Source: Acidobacteriota bacterium
GTDB lineage: Bacteria > Acidobacteriota > Terriglobia > Terriglobales > Acidobacteriaceae
Assembly (NCBI GenBank): GCA_021841795.1
Contig: JAKCDN010000018.1
Location: forward strand, 1 to 16,171
DNA: 16,171 bases
Reading direction: 5' to 3'
This document shows, in pieces, positions 12,525 to 16,171 of this stretch. The notes under the pieces are model-generated. The model worked only from the letters and a program-made list of their open reading frames with translations. It did no database searches and was not told the origin of the DNA. The position numbers were made by a program, and so were the translations under genes. Each line of letters starts with the position of its first letter. The stretch's first letter is position 1.

Positions 12525-15500
12525 TCAATCCACCGTCAGCACAAGGTCCACCGACTGCGACATCCCGTTGGCGCTCACCGCGACCGGAATGGTATACGTC
12601 CCCGTGGGCGTCCCCGTGCCGCCGCCCGCTCCGACCGTATTGCCGTTGCCCCCGCCTGCACTGGTGCAGCTGGACATGCCCCAGGCCAGCATCGCAAGCA
12701 GAAGCGCAAGTTGAAGCATCGTGCGGCGGCGGAAGATCGCCAGCGGCAGCAGTAGCGCACCACAGGCCAGAGGCAGTGCCTGCCACGGCCCGGACCGCTC
12801 CCCGCGTGGCCTCTCGTTTCCCGGCCCTTCCAACCTTGCCTGCGGACCGTTGGTCGACACCTGCACCTGCACATTGCCCTGCACACCGGCGTTCAGCGTC
12901 TCCGTCGTCGGGTTGAACAGACACAGCGCATCGCTCGGCAGTGTGCCGCAGTTCAAACTAAAGCTGCCGCTCGCTCCTGCTGGCGAAATCACCAGCGTGT
13001 AATCCGCCGTCTGTCCCCGCACCACGCTCTGGCTGGATGCCCCTGAAAACGCCACGGTAAAGCCGAATCCGCTGCCCTGCAGCCCGGCTACGGCCGGCGC
13101 GCCGACATCGCTCGAGCTCACCGTCAGCGTGCCGTCCGCCGCGCCGCCCGCCGTCGGCGCAAACACCACGCCTGCGGTGCAGGTCGCGCCCGCCGCAAGG
13201 CTTCCCGCGCAGTTCGTCTGCGTCACGCTGAACGGCATCGCCGCCGCCAGTGATACCGCTCCGATCGTGTACCCCGTGGAGTTACTGATAGTCACCGTCT
13301 GCGCTGCGCTCGTCTGCCCCATGGCCACCACCTGAAAATCAAGCTGCGCCGGACTGATCGTGAGCCCGCTCGCCAGTTGCGCTGAGCCATTCAGCGTAAC
13401 CGCGGCCGCCGCCACGCCCGGCGTCGACGACGACACCGCCAGCATTGCCGCAATCGCGCCCGTGCCCTCCGGCGTAAACTCCACCAGCGCCGTGCAGCTT
13501 GCTCCGCCCTTCAGCATCGCCCCGCAGGTTGTGGATGCAACCGTGTAGCTCGACGCCGCCGCTCCCGAAAAGGCAAACCCGATGTTGGCCATCGCCGAAA
13601 CACCCGTATTGGTAACGGTCACGGTTTGCGGCGCGCTGGCCGATCCCGGCTTCTGGTTGGCAAAGGTCAGGCTCTGCGGTGAAATGCCGAAGACCGGCGG
13701 CGTCACTCCCGTTCCGCTCAGCGCGACCGTCTGCGTCTTCAGCGCATCCGAGATCGTCAGGGTACCGCTCTGCGCGCCCGTCTGCGTGGGAACAAAGGCA
13801 ACCTCGATTGTGCAGACCGCTCCGGCTGCCAGTTGCGAACTGCAGTTGTTCGTCTGCTCGTATTCGCCCGTGACCGAGATCGCGATTCCAGTCAGCGCCT
13901 CACCGCCAACATTCGTGATCGTGACCGGCATCGCGGTCGATGCTGCTCCCTCCGAGGTTGCGGGAAACCCAAGCGACGCAGGATTCACGATGTCAGTCGG
14001 CGGCGCCACGCCGGTCCCCGTAAGCTGCACCGTCTGCACGCCCGCCCCGTCCGTCAGCGTCAGCGTGCCCACAAAAGTGCCCGTCGCGGTGGGTGCAAAC
14101 TCCACCTGGATTTGGCAGTCGCTGTTGGCGACCAGGCTTCCGGCGCCGCACGCATTGCCCCCCGCCGGAACCACAAACGGGGCTGTCACCGCGATGCTGC
14201 CGACCGGCGTCGCCGCGCCGCCGTTAGCCACTGTGATCGAGAGCGGCGCTGAAATCTTCCCCTCTTCCTCCTGGCCGAAGTTCTCCGCCGCCGGTGTCAG
14301 ATTCACCGCGCTCGCCCCGCCTCCCGTGCCGTTCAGGTCCACGGCGATCTGTCCGCCATAGACGTTCGCGTAGATCGTCATTGCGCCGCTGCGCGGGCCC
14401 GTTGCCTGCGGCGTAAATGTCACTGAGACCATGCAGCTCGATCCCGGCGCGATCGTTTGGCCGGTGCAATTGTCCGTGGACTCGTTAAAGTCTCCGCTGA
14501 AAACAATCGACGTGGGCGTCAGTGCGGCATTGCCCGTGTTGAACACTGTCACAGTCTGCGCCGGGCTGGTGGCGTTGAACGCCTGGCTGGCAAACGTGAG
14601 CCACGCCGGGCTCACCGATGCCGCTGCCAACGCCGCGTTCGCCGTAAAAAGCGGTGTCTCCCAGATGCCGCGTCCATACGTCGCTGCCACCAGCACCGGC
14701 GCGGATGAGCCCGCGGGCGACGTGCTTAGCGCCACCGCCGGAGCTTCCGGTAGTCCCGTCCCGAACGCCGCCCAGCAAGCCGAGCCCGATTGCGCGCACG
14801 AACCCGCCTGCGCCGTAAAGTACACGCCGATGTCGGTGGCAACATACACCGTGTTGGCATTCCCAGGATCGATGGCCACGCCGCTCACCGGCACGCGCGG
14901 CAGGTTCGACACGATCGTGCTCCACGTCGCTCCGCCGTCGGTCGAGCGATACACCACCTGAATCGGCTGAGCAAAGTTCTGCATCCCCTCCACCGTCACA
15001 TACACCGTTTTACCCGTGACGTCATGCGGATCGATTGCGATGCTCGATATATCCAGTCCAAAGTAATTCAGCGCCCTCGAGTCGTTGGTCACCGGATTCA
15101 GCGTCAGGTCGTTCCACGTGGGTATTGCGCCGGACAACGGGTCATACACCGCGCTGAGCACGTGCCCTGGCAGCAGGGAGCCATTGGTCGCTGAGCCATA
15201 CATGCCCACGTAGATCATCTCCCCACCCGAGTTCAGGGGCATCGCCGCCATCGCGCGGATCAGCGCGTTGCCGTTGCATGGTCCGCCTGCGCTCTGATTT
15301 GAGAGGATCGGACTGATCGCATTCGACCCACTCCACGCCGTACCGGTCTCTCCGCGCCACACCCGGCAGGTGGCCACCAGCAGATCATTGCTGTTCAGCG
15401 GGTCCACCTGAAAGGCCGCCGGAACCGGCATCGCATCGCCGTCACCGCTTACATCCGCGTCCGTCACGATCGGGCTCGACCCGAACGCCGACGGCGTGCA

Positions 15501-16171
15501 CGGCGCCGTCTGCGAACACTGGTAGATAGCCACGCCCGGCTGGTCGTTCACAAACCAGTTGTTCGCGTTGCGTGGATCGATCGCGACCGGACCGCCATAC
15601 CCGGAGAGAATCTGCGGCCAGTCGCTGGTGACCGCCGTTGCCTTCACCCCCGCGGTGCCGTTCACGCCCAGCCCCGCCAGAATCGCGTACGGCGTCGTGG
15701 GAATCGGTGACAGGCTCTCCACTTCGGCCAGGGAGCCCAGCCCCCCGTTCAGGTTCTGGAAGTGCTCCGCATCCGTCGCCGAACACACCGCGCCCGTCTC
15801 CCCGATGCCGTCCGTCGAACGCCACAGCCCACTGTCGTTGCCAACAAAGATCTCCTCCGAGTTCGACGCATTCCACCCTAGCGCATGCTGATATTCCCCC
15901 ACCTGCGCGCTCATGCAGCTTGTGGAGTTCGTTGTATTGCGCCAGACGCATCCCATCGCCAGGCTGCACTTCCACAGATCGTGCGCCCCGGCCAGCACCA
16001 GAGTGTCCTGGCTCTGCGGAATCGCAGCCAGCGTAAGGTTGTAATCGCCATCCGCGATGGTCGCCGCCCCCTGGCCGGTGCTGCTTTCGAGCGCCCCCGT
16101 GTTCCACTGCTGCGCAAACGTAATCGAGGAGTTGCTGCACGACCCGCCGCTGATCGCGCACTTGTCCTGCC
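12525..16171 (-). CDS. Giant exported protein: BNR/Asp-box propeller, choice-of-anchor-D repeats, Ig-like C-terminus (N-terminus beyond window)
   Basis: The frame is open from TGA 12525 to the right edge, giving ~1,215 residues without their N-terminus. The first ~500 residues look like a beta-propeller of the BNR/sortilin kind: GNDSGLWRSTDG, the Asp-box YRSTDGGATWSTI, and repeated VAIDPxNAN. TYGRGIWETPLF closes this part. Five choice-of-anchor-D (ASPM/SPD-2/Hydin-like) modules follow. A last Ig-like domain starts near GQTADYTLVISPAGASGS. It is broken by PLACGALLLPLAIFRRR and LQLALLLAMLAWGMSSC, a Gly/Asn-rich linker, and the closing strand YTIPVAVSANGMSQSVDLVL. Ser, Thr, Gly and Ala dominate. 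The type is common in Acidobacteriota, where it is taken as a cell-surface or secreted protein. No catalytic motif is visible, so an adhesive or structural role is only a guess. No terminator follows. Confidence 0.9.
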   Translation of the reverse strand, partial: QDKCAISGGSCSNSSITFAQQWNTGALESSTGQGAATIADGDYNLTLAAIPQSQDTLVLAGAHDLWKCSLAMGCVWRNTTNSTSCMSAQVGEYQHALGWNASNSEEIFVGNDSGLWRSTDGIGETGAVCSATDAEHFQNLNGGLGSLAEVESLSPIPTTPYAILAGLGVNGTAGVKATAVTSDWPQILSGYGGPVAIDPRNANNWFVNDQPGVAIYQCSQTAPCTPSAFGSSPIVTDADVSGDGDAMPVPAAFQVDPLNSNDLLVATCRVWRGETGTAWSGSNAISPILSNQSAGGPCNGNALIRAMAAMPLNSGGEMIYVGMYGSATNGSLLPGHVLSAVYDPLSGAIPTWNDLTLNPVTNDSRALNYFGLDISSIAIDPHDVTGKTVYVTVEGMQNFAQPIQVVYRSTDGGATWSTIVSNLPRVPVSGVAIDPGNANTVYVATDIGVYFTAQAGSCAQSGSACWAAFGTGLPEAPAVALSTSPAGSSAPVLVAATYGRGIWETPLFTANAALAAASVSPAWLTFASQAFNATSPAQTVTVFNTGNAALTPTSIVFSGDFNESTDNCTGQTIAPGSSCMVSVTFTPQATGPRSGAMTIYANVYGGQIAVDLNGTGGGASAVNLTPAAENFGQEEEGKISAPLSITVANGGAATPVGSIAVTAPFVVPAGGNACGAGSLVANSDCQIQVEFAPTATGTFVGTLTLTDGAGVQTVQLTGTGVAPPTDIVNPASLGFPATSEGAASTAMPVTITNVGGEALTGIAISVTGEYEQTNNCSSQLAAGAVCTIEVAFVPTQTGAQSGTLTISDALKTQTVALSGTGVTPPVFGISPQSLTFANQKPGSASAPQTVTVTNTGVSAMANIGFAFSGAAASSYTVASTTCGAMLKGGASCTALVEFTPEGTGAIAAMLAVSSSTPGVAAAAVTLNGSAQLASGLTISPAQLDFQVVAMGQTSAAQTVTISNSTGYTIGAVSLAAAMPFSVTQTNCAGSLAAGATCTAGVVFAPTAGGAADGTLTVSSSDVGAPAVAGLQGSGFGFTVAFSGASSQSVVRGQTADYTLVISPAGASGSFSLNCGTLPSDALCLFNPTTETLNAGVQGNVQVQVSTNGPQARLEGPGNERPRGERSGPWQALPLACGALLLPLAIFRRRTMLQLALLLAMLAWGMSSCTSAGGGNGNTVGAGGGTGTPTGTYTIPVAVSANGMSQSVDLVLTVD
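13080..14620 (-). repeat. Five tandem choice-of-anchor-D modules
   Basis: Approximate module limits on the minus strand are 14620-14325, 14324-14020, 14015-13715, 13710-13390 and 13375-13080. Each starts with a (V/I)xPxxLxF-like strand, has TVTNTG-like and C..G..LxxGxxC(T)xxVxFxP elements with a paired Cys, and ends in xLxGTG or GSxx. The modules differ clearly from one another in sequence, so the array is old rather than freshly expanded. Confidence 0.8.

Noticed and set aside
13582..14361. A 259-codon plus-strand frame.
   Set aside because: Antisense to the choice-of-anchor-D repeats, whose codon bias keeps this frame open.

Overview
The window looks like chromosomal DNA of an Acidobacteriota, probably class Terriglobia (Acidobacteriaceae type). 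This is inferred from three things: moderately high GC; a very large secreted protein with tandem choice-of-anchor-D modules and an immunoglobulin-like C-terminus interrupted by hydrophobic segments (a layout I know from that phylum); and a TonB/ExbB/ExbD/ExbD/TPR-lipoprotein cluster. Almost all genes lie on the minus strand, so transcription runs from right to left. The only plus-strand gene I can support is a 37-residue membrane protein near 9.3 kb.

Right to left: 16171-12525 is the C-terminal ~1,215 residues of a giant exported protein, with a BNR/Asp-box propeller-like part, five choice-of-anchor-D repeats and an Ig-like domain split by two hydrophobic segments. Next come gatC and gatA (12390-10563), two subunits of the tRNA-dependent amidotransferase; gatB is not in the window. 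Then follow a doubtful small ORF and a gene for an exported protein of unknown function (10274-9531) that is cut by one in-frame TGA. A 613-base non-coding stretch (8649-9261) carries a 12-bp inverted repeat and a candidate promoter. It separates the plus-strand small gene from yajC-secD-secF (8648-5535), the accessory part of the Sec translocon.

Below secF is the energy-transduction cluster tonB, exbB, exbD, exbD (second copy) and a TPR lipoprotein gene (5241-1562). TonB, ExbB and ExbD use proton-motive force to drive outer-membrane receptors; the lipoprotein probably works in the same envelope context. The cluster ends in a clear intrinsic terminator. Directly behind it starts an exported glycoside hydrolase family 31 enzyme that runs off the left edge with both catalytic aspartates visible.

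The core genes are ordinary. The parts worth a second look are the in-frame stop at 10068-10070, the unrecognised 37-residue tryptophan-rich membrane protein, stable stem-loops in the gaps of the tonB cluster, the terminator that abuts the GH31 start, the CX4C pair in the second ExbD, and a lipobox-like segment buried near the C-terminus of the giant protein. I found no CRISPR array, tRNA, rRNA, transposase or clear defence system.
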